The position numbers were made by a program, and so were the translations under genes. DNA of 64,000 nucleotides from Isochrysis galbana (taxonomy: Eukaryota; Haptophyta; Isochrysidales; Isochrysidaceae), in assembly GCA_018136815.1 (NCBI GenBank), contig CM030935.1, positions 3,031,999 to 3,095,998 on the forward strand, written 5' to 3'. Positions 20,993-31,856 of this stretch are shown here, one piece after another (position 1 is the stretch's first letter; each line of letters begins with the position of its first letter). The notes under the pieces are model-generated. The model searched no databases. It was not told where the DNA came from and was given only the letters and a program-made list of their open reading frames with translations.

Positions 20993-21748
20993 AAAAAAAC
21001 CTTTTAATATTCTTACCGCACTCGCGGCGAATGGAACCACTACCCACTACAAGTAGCACGTAGCATACTCTCTACAACCCCATTCCCCGGCCCTTCTCCC
21101 CCCGCCATCAGGCGGCTCCCCCCGTACACTACTAGGGGGATTGGGGTGGAGGGCTTAGATATGGTCCGGTGGCCCGCGCCACCCCCCGGTGATCTTTCCC
21201 CCCCTTCCTCCTGTGTCTCCGAGTGGGCGGCCCACTCTGTCTCGTCTTATCCTGTAAACAGGCGCGAGACTTACCGATTTTCCGGTGGGCGGAGCTCTCG
21301 CTCGCGCCCACCCCCTTTTCCGCGCTCTCTCTCCCCTCTCCTGCGGCACGCGCGATGGCGCGCCTGCGGCAGGCCTCCAGCTGCCCTCTGGCGGCCCCTG
21401 GAGGCTCCTGGAGGCCAGCTCAGGGGGCAGAGGAGGCTGGGGCTGGGCCCTGGCCTCCCCTGCCTCTCCCTCGCTGGCGCTCCCGAGCCTCTGGGGCCCC
21501 CAGTCTGCACTTGTCTGCCTGTCGACCAGGGGGGAGGGGGGGTTGGAGCAATGGGCTGGTCACGAGGGGCCAGGATGGGCGAATGGGGCGAGCCTGTGGG
21601 GAAGGGAGTGGGTCAGTAGGGCAGTGGCCTCCTGGCAAGCCATCAGGCATGCCAGGAGGATGGGTGGTTCCTCCCCCATGGCAGGGGAGGAGTGGAGAGA
21701 GGGGGGGGCTCGTGCCCCCCCATGGGTCAACCAAGTATAAACTTAGTT
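20993..21748 (-). mobile_element. Short non-autonomous LINE-related element with 18-bp target-site duplication
   Basis: The insertion is flanked by GCAGCTGAGCAATAGTAA at 20975-20992 and 21749-21766. On the minus strand it starts AACTAAGTTTATACTTGG and ends AATATTAAAAGGTTTTTTT, the same two ends as the LINE at 49.0-51.8 kb. The ~750-base body is C/G-rich and codes for nothing recognisable. It shares its middle part (caGCTCAGGGGGCAG-GGAGGCTGGG and neighbours) with copies near 56.4, 58.5 and 62.6 kb. It looks like an internally deleted derivative mobilised by the LINE machinery. Confidence 0.8.
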
Positions 21749-21766
21749 GCAGCTGAGCAATAGTAA

Positions 21767-22650
21767 CATGCTTTACGTATACGCGAAGGAGCAATGTCAA
21801 TAGTCTGTGAACAGTGTTGAGTATTATTCTAGTGGGTCGCCTTTACACAATGATTCGCTGATCGCTGATGTCTGCAATGCCCAGCCGCGCCTCAAAATGC
21901 GGCATGGCGCGGAAGGTCAATATGGTCTATGGGCGGCTGCCTCAAGAGATAGCCAAAGCGGCGCGCGCCGAGCACCGTGCGCGCGGCTGTCGACGGTCAG
22001 CGGGGTTGTCCCCGCGGGCTTGCCTTCGATGCCCCCCGCCCCTAATTAAGGCACGTTCTAAGACAAGATTTACCTCCTCCTCCTCCTCCTCGACCAGACG
22101 AACAAAAATATGAAAATATGACGATCACTACAGGGACGCACCAACCACGTGACCTACACGCTCCGGCGCGATATGCCGCTCCTCTTGGCATGCACAAGAA
22201 GATGCAACTTGAGCTTCCATTTTTCTTTTCGCCCCCCCCCCCGCCTACTTGGGTATTTGGTATAAAATTAGCCGTCGAAAGGGTAGTAGCCTATAGCCTA
22301 TGGGTCACCTGCCATTTTTGCCAACCATTGCATCTTTCCACCCCTCGTCTCGGGGGGTTTAGAAATGTTATATCCTGCTCATGGGGATATCGGACAAAAA
22401 ATAACCAAACCTAAGGTCGCGGCGTCTCTCTCATGCGTGCACACGTGCGGACTAGCATAACGCACGAACAACGCCTCACTCCGCAGAGTGCGTGCAATCA
22501 CGGCTAGCTTTGAACACAGACGTGCCTGGCGCCTACCTGGCACGCTCCACTGACCATTACACATACCTGCCGCTTCCCACCTCAAAGTGGCTTCTTGCCT
22601 ATTGCCAGCTCTTGCTCTTTCACAAGCTCCGTCCCTCTCTTTTTCGCTCG
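21767..22650. other. Intergenic with a dispersed repeat
   Basis: No gene seen. About 22,196-22,270 (gaagatgcaacttgagcttcc...) resembles about 56,672-56,745 (gaaggtgcaactcgaggttcc...), so both may be ends of a diverged repeat. A (tcc)n tract is at about 22,074-22,091. Confidence 0.4.
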
Positions 22651-23681
22651 TTAGCCGTGGTGGTTCACGATGTCCTCACCCCAAACGCGAGCAGCTGCTC
22701 GGTGCATGATTGCATGGCGCCGAGCAAGCGCTCGCGGGTCGCGATCGTATCCGCCCCCAATGACACACGCAATTGGCACATCCGCTCGAACACATGTTTG
22801 GATGACGTACCTGTCTCGTTCAAAGATGCCTCCATGAGTGAGCTTCAGGTAGCCCAGATTGTCACCCTCGTAAACGTCCACACCCGCGTCGTACAGTACG
22901 AGCTGCGGTTTGAATGTCGACAACATGAAGGGTAGGACCTGTTGAAGCGAATGCATGTACTCACGATCTCCCGTGCCCGGTTCAAGATCAACATCAATAT
23001 CTGAGCGACTTTTGCGAAAGGGGAAGTTCTTGCCGCAATGCATCGAGAGCGTGAATACCTCGTTGTCATCCTCAAATATACTAGCTGTGCCTGCGTTAGA
23101 GAAGTAGGTGCATCGCATGAGAAGCCGGCGTCATAATCAAGGGCGCCAGTTCAAGGCGGCGCTCTCTCACCGTCGCCCTGGTGCACATCCAAATCAACTA
23201 TAGCAATTCGATGGATACCCTCGTAATGTCGCACATACGAGGCCGTGACCGCGAGATCATTCAGGATGGTGAAGCCGCTGCCAAAGGATCGGTGGGCATG
23301 GTGTGTACCACCCGCTAGATTGCAAGCGATCCCGCTCTGAAGTGCCAGTCTGGCTGTCTGAACTGTGCCAGAACACTCAAGAATTGTGCGCTGGATCAGT
23401 TCAGGCCGCTGGGTCTGGTCCCCGAAACCAATGCGGCGAGCCTCCGCTGTAGATAGGGTACCGGCGCGAAAGGAGTGATAGTATTCGTGCTCATGCACGG
23501 CTTCGAACCACTCGTGTGGCGGGTCCTCTCTCGGCGTGTGCCAAGCGGAGGCGTCCACAACTGACGGCTGCGTCTGCAGGTAGGCGTGAAGCTCGGCAAA
23601 CTTCCACATGGGGAAGCGGTGGTTGGAGGGCCACGAGCATGAGTAGTGTGGGTGGTAGACGAGCGGAAGGCGCAGTCGCAT
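22651..23681 (-). CDS. Histone deacetylase, class IV (HDAC11)-like
   Basis: Two exons: 23681-23171 and 23090-22651, with an 80-base intron in phase 1; 316 residues. Metal- and substrate-binding motifs of the arginase/deacetylase fold are present: the HHAH motif in GGTHHAHRSFGSGF, IVDLDVHQGDG spanning the splice site (the Asp and His that bind zinc), the later YDAGVDVYEGDNLG, and IGGGYDRD. Length and the start LPLVYHPHYSCSW fit the short class IV/bacterial-type enzymes, with no regulatory extension. It would remove acetyl or longer acyl groups from lysines. No targeting peptide is evident; an upstream exon cannot be excluded, as the frame stays open a little before the chosen ATG. No nearby partner gene explains its role. 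Confidence 0.88.
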
Positions 23682-23689
23682 CACCGTCT

Positions 23690-24780
23690 GCGTGTGCAGC
23701 GCCGCCTCAGCCGACGTGCACCGTCGGGCCGTCGCACGGTGCGGAGTCGCCGAGCGCCCCGAGCGCCCCGACGAACCAGACCGCCGCCGGGTCGGTCTTG
23801 TCGTCTTTTCTAATGTGACTGCCAGTCTTCTTCATAGCTATGGGCGATGGTGCCCCGAGGCGGAAAGAGAATCCGAACTACCAGAGGCCGAGGAGAGAGG
23901 GAAGCTGACGACAAGCACAAATCGTCATACTGGAACATTCACATGTACGTAGATAAGAAGCTGAAGATGCCAAACGCTAAATCGAGGTAAAGTCGCCAAG
24001 GGCTAGGAGGCCAAACTTCTTCGAACCACGACCGGGCGCGTTGCGAGGCCATTCTTGTCAATCCACATGGGAGCGGGGGCCGCATCGAGCACCACATCGG
24101 TGGAGCTCCCCTTTGGCCATTGGCCCTTGCCCCCTCACTCCGCCAATCTCAACCTCCAACCTCTCGCCGTCGCTCGCGCGCTTTTTGCCTCCGCGCCTTT
24201 GAAGGTCGACTGGCGATGAGCTGGATAGGGCATCCTCATCAACGGCATGCAGGCAAAAAGTGTGATGGGGGTGTGGTTAGAGCAATGGACCGGCAATCGT
24301 GGGCTAGAGCGTGCGGTGTGCATGCGATCTGTGCCTCTCTGCCCGGCGTCTCTGGTCTCTGGCGGCGTGGCTGGAGAGTCTGTTGAGGTGAGTCCCCCCT
24401 GCATCCTGCATGCCAAGTGGCAGTGCAAGAGGAGGCTGGGAGGGGGGGTGCGGGTGCGTGTGGCTCTGCCCCCCAATGACCCATGAGCCCATGAACATGA
24501 GCATGAGGGGCAAGGTCTAGAGGATGTGGGGGTGGGGGGGGACACAGCTCGCTCCCCCTTAGCCCCTTACCCTTAGGCGGCTTGCCTTCATTTGGTCTCC
24601 TTTCCCTCCGTGTACTAATTGGAATATTGTTTTGTAGTGACAAATGCATAAATAATAGGCGAATTTTGATTGTTTCCGTAGAGTATCTTTCGCGAGAGTT
24701 CGTCATGAGGAGCCGCAGTGCATGTGGGTAGGAAAATAATCGACTCCAGTGGTCAGTGGTGCATGCAGCGTCACCTAACG
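23690..24780. other. Intergenic
   Basis: No coding gene recognised. The sequence is GC-rich to about 24,550, with a run of G/C-biased overlapping frames, and more AT-rich afterwards. It ends at the oligo(A) run that marks the LINE 3' end on the opposite strand. Confidence 0.45.
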
Positions 24781-24781
24781 G

Positions 24782-27700
24782 AAAAAAAAACCTTTTAAAA
24801 TTCTCGCCTCGCGCGTGGCCATGGGTTTAACTACTGTAGCCACGCCCATTTTCCCTTCCTCTCCCTCACTTCCCGCCTTGCGGCGACTCCCCTCGTGCTC
24901 TACTTAGGGGCCCAGGTTGCGGGGGGGTGGGGGCGGGCGGGGTGTACCGGCCCCCGGTGTTCTGTTCTCTCCTTCCTCCTGTGCCTCCGGGTGGCCAGCT
25001 GAAACTGTCTTGCGGACACTGTTGTCTCGTTGATGGTGAGTTGTCTTTCGCTTGTCGCGTTGTCGTTTTCGCGTGTGTTTTGTCCGGGGGGGGGGGGGGA
25101 GATGTGTTCCGGCCTCAGGCCAGTCTTTCGGCGAGGCCGAGTGCTGTCGCCACGAGGCCGAGGTTGTCGTTCATCTGGAGCTTGCCCTTGTCGTCTTCTG
25201 TGAATATGGGTGTGCTGAGCTCTGACGGTTTTTTAATTTTAGGTTTTCTGCCCCGGGCCGCCGTGCGGGTGCGCACTAGGCGATGGGCGTCTAGTCGGGC
25301 AAGTCCTCTCACCAGGATAGTGAACCTTGTCAGTGTGGATTCTAGAGTAGGTATGTAGTGATACTCGTATGACTCGAATTCCACTCTGTAAAAGTCTCTT
25401 ATTATGTATCTCCAAGCTATTATGTATAGAGCTTTTAGGCTGTCGGGGGTGGTCGCGTTCGGGTATGCAAATAGCCTATCCTTTGTTTTCTGCTTTCTTG
25501 ACCTGTTTGCGTCCGGGGTATAGTCGGCGATTGCATCTATGGCGTCAAAGATTTTCCTCGTCGCGGGGCACCACGCTAGGTGGCATGAGTCCTCCCGGTA
25601 ACGGTTGCACAGCCTGCAAGTTTCCGATGGGCTGGTCCTAAATCTATTTTTGGTGCCTATCCTCCTATGAGTGATGTGCTTGAAGTGTGGGTGTTTGTCT
25701 GTGTGTTTCAACAGCGGCAGGGTGTATAGCTTGGCTATGTGCCTCCAGTCATCTTTCGTGATGTCGAGGCGTTTCGCCCATGCCTCTCTTGCTGGTTGTG
25801 GCGCGTTAGGGCGCATCTTTTTGAGCGCTTCTTTGGTGATGTCGGGAACCGTAATCGCGTCGAGCGCGATTTTTCCTTTGCGAATGGCGTATTCGTCAGC
25901 CAGCGGGTATTCCATGTATTTTGGTCCCTTGTATCCGTTCTCCCATCGAGCCGGGAGGTGGTAACGTTGGACTTCCCCGGCGTTTACCACTCCGCCGGTG
26001 TCGGAAGCTTCTCCGAGATAATCTATGTCGGTGTGGAGCCATATGTTGTTGAGTTTTCTGATATATCTCTCGTCGTCTGAGACCCTGATCTCTCCGGTTT
26101 CCGTTTTTCCCTCCTCGTGGGGAGGGTTGTCGCTTGTGTGGCGGTTCCCGGCTTTGGGGTCGGGCGGTGGGCGTTCCGTCGACCTTCCGATTATACGCCG
26201 CGCTTGGTCGACTACGACGTCCCATGATCCTAGGAACTCTTGTTTGTGTATTGTGCGGCCCTCGTGCACGAAGGCCTCCGGGAGGTGGTCGACATAGGCC
26301 GAGCACTCTTCCCTGCTATAGGGCGTCGTAAAGGCGTCGTCTTTGAAGACGTTGTGCACCACGTTTGTGTGGAGGGTCTCCCACAATCGCGCCCAGGGGG
26401 CTCGTATCGCGGGGGGGGGGAAGTGTAGGTTGTGCCATAGAGGCTGTGAGAGCGCGCCTTCGCGTGTGAGGAATGATGGTTGTATATCTAATTCTCTGAA
26501 GTTTTCGAGGGCCTCCTTCCAAAAGGTCGGGAGGGCCGGGTTACCCCTAAGGCTTCTCGTGAGTGTTTTCGTTGGGGTTTTGGAGAGGACTGCGCCTCTC
26601 CCTAGTCCGGTCCGGCAGAACCAAGCGTCCAGCGCGTGTTTCCAGATCGCTTTCCTCGCGTTTAAGTAGTTTAGGATCCATTTAGCCTGGAGGGCTTTGA
26701 CATGGGCCGGCCAGTGTAGGAGCCCCAGTCCCATCGTCCTGGCTGAGCTTCTATCGTGGGCCGTGGCGTAGTGCGGGTATTTAATCCACTTGCGTTGCTG
26801 TCCAGTGTGTGGGCTTGTCCATAGGACAGCGTCTGCTGCCCTTTGGATCCGCTTGTGAAACCATTTTGGGGCGGCTAATGTTTGTATCCAGTACCTGGGT
26901 GTACCGTATATCATGAAGTTGACTATGTTTGTTCTCCCGAATATCGTCATGTATGCGGTGGCCGGTCCTAGTTTGGCTACTTTTTCGTCAACTTTGTCCG
27001 CTAGCTTCGTCCAAAAGGGTTTGAGCGCCTCTGGCGCTCCTAGGGGGACGCCTAGGATCGTTAGGTATTCGTCGTTGTTTATCCAGTTGTATCTCCGCAT
27101 GTCCCACGGGGGTTTGCGGGCCCTTTGCGCCCCCATTCGGAGTCCTTGAAATTTGCTCTCATTTGTCTTCCCCCCTGTGGCTTTCTCGTGCAGTTTCACC
27201 CAGTGCAGGGATTTTTAAATACTTTTATAGTCTCGGGCTATCAGCGCTGTGTCGTCCGCGAATTGGCTGATTTTTAGTTTGTATCCATTGAGGTCTACTC
27301 CCTCTATGTCGTCGTCTTTGTTTATGGCTCGGGTGAGCGCCTCCGTGGTAAGGAGGAAGGTGAGCGGGGAGAGCGGACATCCCTGTGGCATGCCGCTCCC
27401 CACGGTGAAGGGGTAGCTTCTTCCCCCGTTGGTTTTTATTGTTCTAACGGGTCGGGCGTTTTCGCTCGTGAGCGCTTTGGCTAGGGATTGGAAGTTCGGG
27501 CCGAAGTTGAGTAATTTAAGGGCCAGATGATAGAACTCCCAGCTGACTCTATCAAATGCTTTTTCCCAGTCTAGGGCTAGTATCAAGCCTGGTTCTCCGG
27601 TTTCGTCCAGGTATGCTCTCGTGAGTTGAAGCAGGTGCGTGGCCTCGCTGATGAGCCGTCTCGGCACGAACCCCAGTTGGTTTTCCGATATTATCCTGCC

Positions 27701-29003
27701 TATTACTTTGCTTAACCTATTGGTTAATATTTTGGCTAGGATCTTGTAGTCGCTTTGTAGTAGTGTGATCGGTCTGTAGTTTCGCGGGTCTCGCGCATCT
27801 CCCTTTTTATATAGTAGGATTATGTCTCCTTCCCGCATCGTGTACGCAAGTGTCCCCTTGTCTAGTGCTAGGTTATACAATTTAGTCAATATTGGTGCCG
27901 CTAGCTCGTCGTGCGCCTTGTATACTTCTGCCGGTAGTCCATCCGGTCCCGCACTCTTGCCGGAGCCAAGGCTTCTGATGGCCTGACTCGTTTCTTCGAC
28001 ATCGATGCGCCCCTCTATGCGACATTTATCCAGGTCGCTTAGAGGGCGGTCCGTCAGTGCGTTCTCAAGGTCTGGGACCCTGTGGGCCTCTTTGGGGGAG
28101 TATAGCCATACGTAGTATCTCCGGAACTCTCTTCTGATATCGTAGTCCGAGGTTGCGGTTTCGTGTTCCGAGTGAACTGGCTGGTCCCAGTTCCTGGTTC
28201 TGAATAGTTCGGTGACGTTGGCCTTCCATTTTCGGGTCTTGAGTTGTTCGAAGAATTCTTTGGAGTGTAGGTCCTCGCGTCGGAGCTGGCGGTGGAGCGG
28301 GAGCCTCTTTAGCGGGATTCTGCTGCGGGCTTCTGCTATCTCTTTATGGGTTTGGGCTATGTCCCGCGTTAGTTTTTCGTTCGGTCCTTGTTTTGCTAGC
28401 TGTATGTTCAGCCTCGCAGCTTTCAGTTCCAAAGCAGATTGTATTGAGGGTTGCGCTCTAGCCCCTGTCTCTTCTCTTAGGAATGTGGCTATGTGTCTCT
28501 TCGTGTTTTCCCACACGGTTTCCGGGTCCTCCCCTTCGTCCATCTTTCGCATGGCGTTTCGTAGTAGTATTTCTACTGTGTTCTTCGCTCCTTTCTCGTG
28601 GATGATCTCTAGGTCTATCGGTGCGTCAAAGCGGCGCCCTGACCTGTAGCTCGGAGTTTCAAAGGTCGCGAGGACCGGGAGGTGGTCCGACGCGGCTTTG
28701 TCCGAGAATAGATCTGGGCTCGGACCGTGTTTCTGCCACTGGAAGGTGTCCGAGTCGATGCTGTGGTATATTCTGTCTATTCTCGTGTGGATCGTGGCCG
28801 ACATTCTCGTGTATCCCATGTTTGGGCCCAGTTGCATCGTGTGGTGTACGTCTCGGAGCCCATGGCTTTTAGCCACTGTCTTCCATTTTGCCCCGTGTGT
28901 GTTTTGGTACGTCGTGTCTCCCGTACTCCGGGTATCATTTTGATTGTCTTCGACGCAATTAAAGTCGCCCCCGATCAGGGTCGGGGTTGCGTCAAGCGTA
29001 CCC
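24782..29003 (-). mobile_element. APE-type LINE, 5'-truncated
   Basis: Reading on the minus strand: the end of an APE endonuclease domain (LIGGDFNCVED), a reverse transcriptase, a long C-terminal region with a Cys/His cluster, a ~330-base 3' UTR, and a terminal ...AAAAGGTTTTTTTTT. The 5' end is cut within the endonuclease at about 29,000, directly against a CA/CT microsatellite. This is typical of incomplete target-primed reverse transcription. I could not find a target-site duplication, which may have been lost in the microsatellite. Confidence 0.85.
25115..29003 (-). pseudogene. LINE ORF2 (APE endonuclease end and reverse transcriptase) with in-frame stop
   Basis: A frame of nearly 1300 codons interrupted by one TAA at 27215-27217, in frame and shortly after the RT catalytic FADD box (LKISQFADDTALIARD). 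Order: APE end (GGDFNC, then SDHLPV with the conserved Asp-His); a helical linker; RT blocks AGPDGLPAEVYK, YRPITLLQSDYK, ALDWEKAFDRV and GMPQGCPLSPL; FADD; then a long C-terminal part with CRLCNRYREDSCHLAWC, a probable zinc-binding cluster. ORF2 nicks the target and copies the element RNA. The start is lost by truncation. Apart from the stop the frame is intact, so the copy is probably young but inactive. Confidence 0.88.
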
Positions 29004-29570
29004 ACCCACACACACACACACATACACACACACTCTCTCTCACGTACACGCCCGCACTCGGGCTCATCATCAGGATGCGTTCCATCCGAGAGATGCCACT
29101 TGCCCTTCTATCGAGATGTGCGCGTCCTTGATATGGCTAAGTTACATTTCAAATGTGATTGCATGGAAGAGATGCTGCACGCCCATTTCTTGAAATGCGC
29201 CCATCTCGAAGGTGGCTGGGGCACATCTTGCGGACAATGCTCTCTCAACAGTGCTAAATGCCAATCTATTCGATGCGCACGTCTCTTAGATCCAAAGTAA
29301 ACATCTTGCGCACAAACGCACCTCGAAGATGGAGATCAGCCATCTGTAAAGATGCTCCATCTTTGGAGATGGCACGTGAGAATTTGAGATGCAGCGCATC
29401 TCAAAGATGGCTCGTGTCATATAAAGAACATTAACATTCGCAGATGGACTTTTCACATCCCGAGATGGACCCATCCTCTTAGATAGGGGGGGTCCATCTT
29501 GAGATGGACTTTCCCGTCCCCTAATAACACGGCGTGTGTGGTGTCTTGGTGTGTGGCTCTCGTGCATAGG
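29004..29570. repeat. CA/CT microsatellite and an AGATG-rich stretch
   Basis: A (CA)n/(CT)n tract covers ~29,007-29,042. From ~29,080 to 29,520 the pentamer agatg and its complement catct recur more than twenty times, often in close inverted pairs (as in gatgcagcgcatctcaaagatgg), so the region can fold into many small hairpins. It codes for nothing recognisable. Confidence 0.55.
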
Positions 29571-29950
29571 ATAGTGTAGAGTGTAGAGCTCGTAAGAGGA
29601 TGAATGCTATCTATGTACCATCTATAGTTACTATCTACAGCTTTCGATAACTTGGAACTTGGTGGTGCGCGCGGAGCGCGGCCGCTCTGAACGCTCCTAT
29701 GCCTCCAGCGCCCAACGCGAGGTCAACTGCTGGTGCTCGGAGCCCCTCCCGCAAGTGCCCATTAATGGTACAATAACGGGCAATTTTGAGTTTCTCAGAG
29801 GGCCCAAACTCAGCACATTAACAGGTTTAGTTTTGGGCTGGGTGTTAACAGGTCAGATGTTGCCCATTACTGGGTATTAATGGTATTAACTTGTTAACGG
29901 GCTTAACCCAGCCCTAGCCTTGCCCTCCATGCATGGCCACAAGGCCACAA
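29571..29950. other. Intergenic with TTAAC-rich stretch
   Basis: No gene. About 29,756-29,915 has repeated attaa/ttaac words in both orientations (cccattaatgg, cattaacagg, tgttaacagg, ggtattaatgg, cttgttaacggg). I cannot assign it. Confidence 0.35.
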
Positions 29951-30090
29951 CTAACTTTATAGTCAGTTGCCATGGAGCGCGCCGGCGCGCCTCCCCTCTC
30001 TTTCGGGCACCCCGCCGCGGGAGCCCTTCCAGAGCCAATGGAGCAGTCGCAGGCGAAGCGACGGGGAACGACTTCTTGGAAGCTCATCGG
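29951..30090 (+). mobile_element. Fragment of the LINE 5' end
   Basis: AACTAACTTTATAGTCAGTTG followed by CCATGGAGCGCGCCGGCGCG matches, in plus orientation, the first ~120 bases of the LINE whose 5' end is at 51,773 on the minus strand. Similarity continues through the first ORF1 codons (GGAGCAGTCGC...GAAGCGAC) and then stops. The remainder is replaced by another repeat at ~30,097. Confidence 0.75.
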
Positions 30091-30096
30091 GAGGTC

Positions 30097-30345
30097 GCGT
30101 TCCGTCAATTATAATTATGGGACATCACTCAAATGGCAAATGGAGCCATCAAATGTCCATAGTCATTGATACAACAATATTCACATACTCACCCTATTGC
30201 CTATTGCCAACTTTTAATATCTATGGTGGACACATCGTGCGGCGCACTTTCAGACCTTTCAGAACGCGCCTTTCAGACCTTTCATATCTAAGGCAGAAGG
30301 CAGATAAGGCAGCCTTAAATCTCCATCTTCTTCGTCTTCTTTAGC
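30097..30345 (+). repeat. Dispersed repeat, copy 1
   Basis: From cgttccgtcaatta through gagccatcaaatgtccatag, caacaatattcacatact, ggtggacacatcg and cgcctttcagac to cttcttcgtctt, this matches 41,655-41,875 in the same order. A piece (atggacatttgatggct) also occurs inverted at ~63,148. It begins right after LINE-type 5' sequence at both long copies, so it may be the 3' half of a composite non-autonomous element. Confidence 0.65.
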
Positions 30346-31506
30346 TGGTCCTGGTTCTCGATGCCGAGTTCGAGTGAGGGCGAATCCTGCGAGGGGCGGG
30401 TCGGGATGGTCTGGGCGAGGTCTCCGGTCTCCGGTAGCCAGGGTAGCCGCATGCGCGCGCTGTGGGGAGCTCGGTGGCCTGCGCGGGCAACGTCGCCAGA
30501 GGGTCAAGGGGTGGTCGGACTGTCGGCAGCCCGACACGGCGCTGCATCGGGCGGGAATCAAATGCCAAATGTAGCTTAGATATCAGGGAACCGATCCCCC
30601 CGCGGGCGCGACCGCAAATTCCTTACGGGTAGGCAGCGTGAGCGCGCGTGACGGAGGGGGAGAGAGGGGCAATCGCACCGAAGATTTTCGTGGCGGTGGC
30701 GGCAGGTGGACCCCCTTGGAGTTTTTTTTTGAGCATCGCGCCACGGTCAAAAAATGCAGCCCAACCCTTACTATTAGTCAAAAAGCCCCTGTTTGACCGC
30801 CCTACGGTCATACCCATACCCATAACCCGATATGTCCCAAATTAAGCCAAAATTCAAGGACGTACTTGAAATGTATGACGCCGTAGCGAGAGAGGTCTGT
30901 TGTTGGCCCGAACCCAAGCCGCCAAACCGTAAGCATGTACGGCCGTAAGAGCACGACGTCGAGCGCGTTGCTCTTGTCGTTTGTTGCTCGGCGCCGAGTC
31001 TCGATCCACGCCTAGTGCGCACTCACACGCGCAAACCGCGTTCCGTGTCCCGCGCTCGCGCCACCAGTGTGAGGCGGTGGGCTGTATGCCCAAGACAAGC
31101 GCACGAGCTCGCGCGCACAAGCTAGACCCTCCGCAGCCTTACATGCGGCGAGGATATGCGCGACGGCGAACGCGAGCTGAATCATGCTGACCACACGCGT
31201 GTCAAAGGCAAATGTGAATGATTACAACCTGCATGCCCTCATCAATAGTTATCGAGCCTCCGAGCGCTGCGATATAAAGATCATGATGACTGTTAGAAAT
31301 ATCCAGCGATTCTAAACCTACATCTTGATCATCATCGCGATGTCAGTGCGCATAATCACGCCGCCTCTCCGCAGCCTTGGCGCAGTGTTGAGTTGCAGGT
31401 CGCAACTAAGTTGCAGAACCCATGACGCATTAATGACGCATGAGCTGAGAGGCAGATCACAAGTCACGGGAGCATCGAAACACGAATGTGGTCAACTCTA
31501 AGTGAA
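30346..31506. other. Intergenic
   Basis: No recognisable gene. Short GC-rich frames on both strands overlap each other and lack domains. The 3' end of the minus-strand gene at 31,507 lies at its right edge. Confidence 0.45.
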
Positions 31507-31856
31507 TCACTGACTTGGGCTCGAGCCATTCGCATCGGCTTTCGCCGCACTGCCTACTGATTGTGGAGCCTGTATCCCCGCTGCTGCAGCTGCCCGTTCA
31601 TCCTTTGCCCTTTGCGCAGCCTCTGCTTCTCTCCACTTTTGCCAATTGATCATGTGGTCCCGCTCAGCCGCACGGAATCTCGCCCACTGCATAGAGATGG
31701 GAGATGAAACTCGTGAGTCCAGCGGGGCTATGGATATAGCGCAAGCCAAAAGTACCGTATGCAGGGCAGCGCGCACACCTTTGGCTTGTCCCATTTCGGC
31801 CCAAACACCTTTGTGGTCTTATAGATGTTCTCGGCCAAGGTGGCCATGATTTTCAT
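31507..31856 (-). CDS. Small two-exon protein, unknown, probably organellar
   Basis: Exon 1 is 31856-31779 and exon 2 is 31686-31507, joined in phase 0 by a GT-AG intron of 92 bases; 85 residues. The start was taken at the ATG before KIMATLAENIYKTT; ATGs at 31847 and 31883 are alternatives. The protein is basic and Trp-rich in its first half (KVFGPKWDKPK, then WARFRAAERDHMINWQKWRE) and Ala-rich in its tail, with no membrane segment. The first half looks conserved, with the splice site between KPK and WAR. I do not recognise the family. Size and composition resemble small accessory subunits of mitochondrial complexes, but that is a guess. Confidence 0.55.

Noticed and set aside
21140-21760. 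Frames of 150-180 codons rich in Gly, Pro and Arg
   Set aside because: They lie inside the non-autonomous LINE-related element and are not conserved between its copies.
23700-23950. Extra 5' exon of the histone deacetylase
   Set aside because: The frame is open for a short distance upstream, but no ATG or clear splice signal was found.
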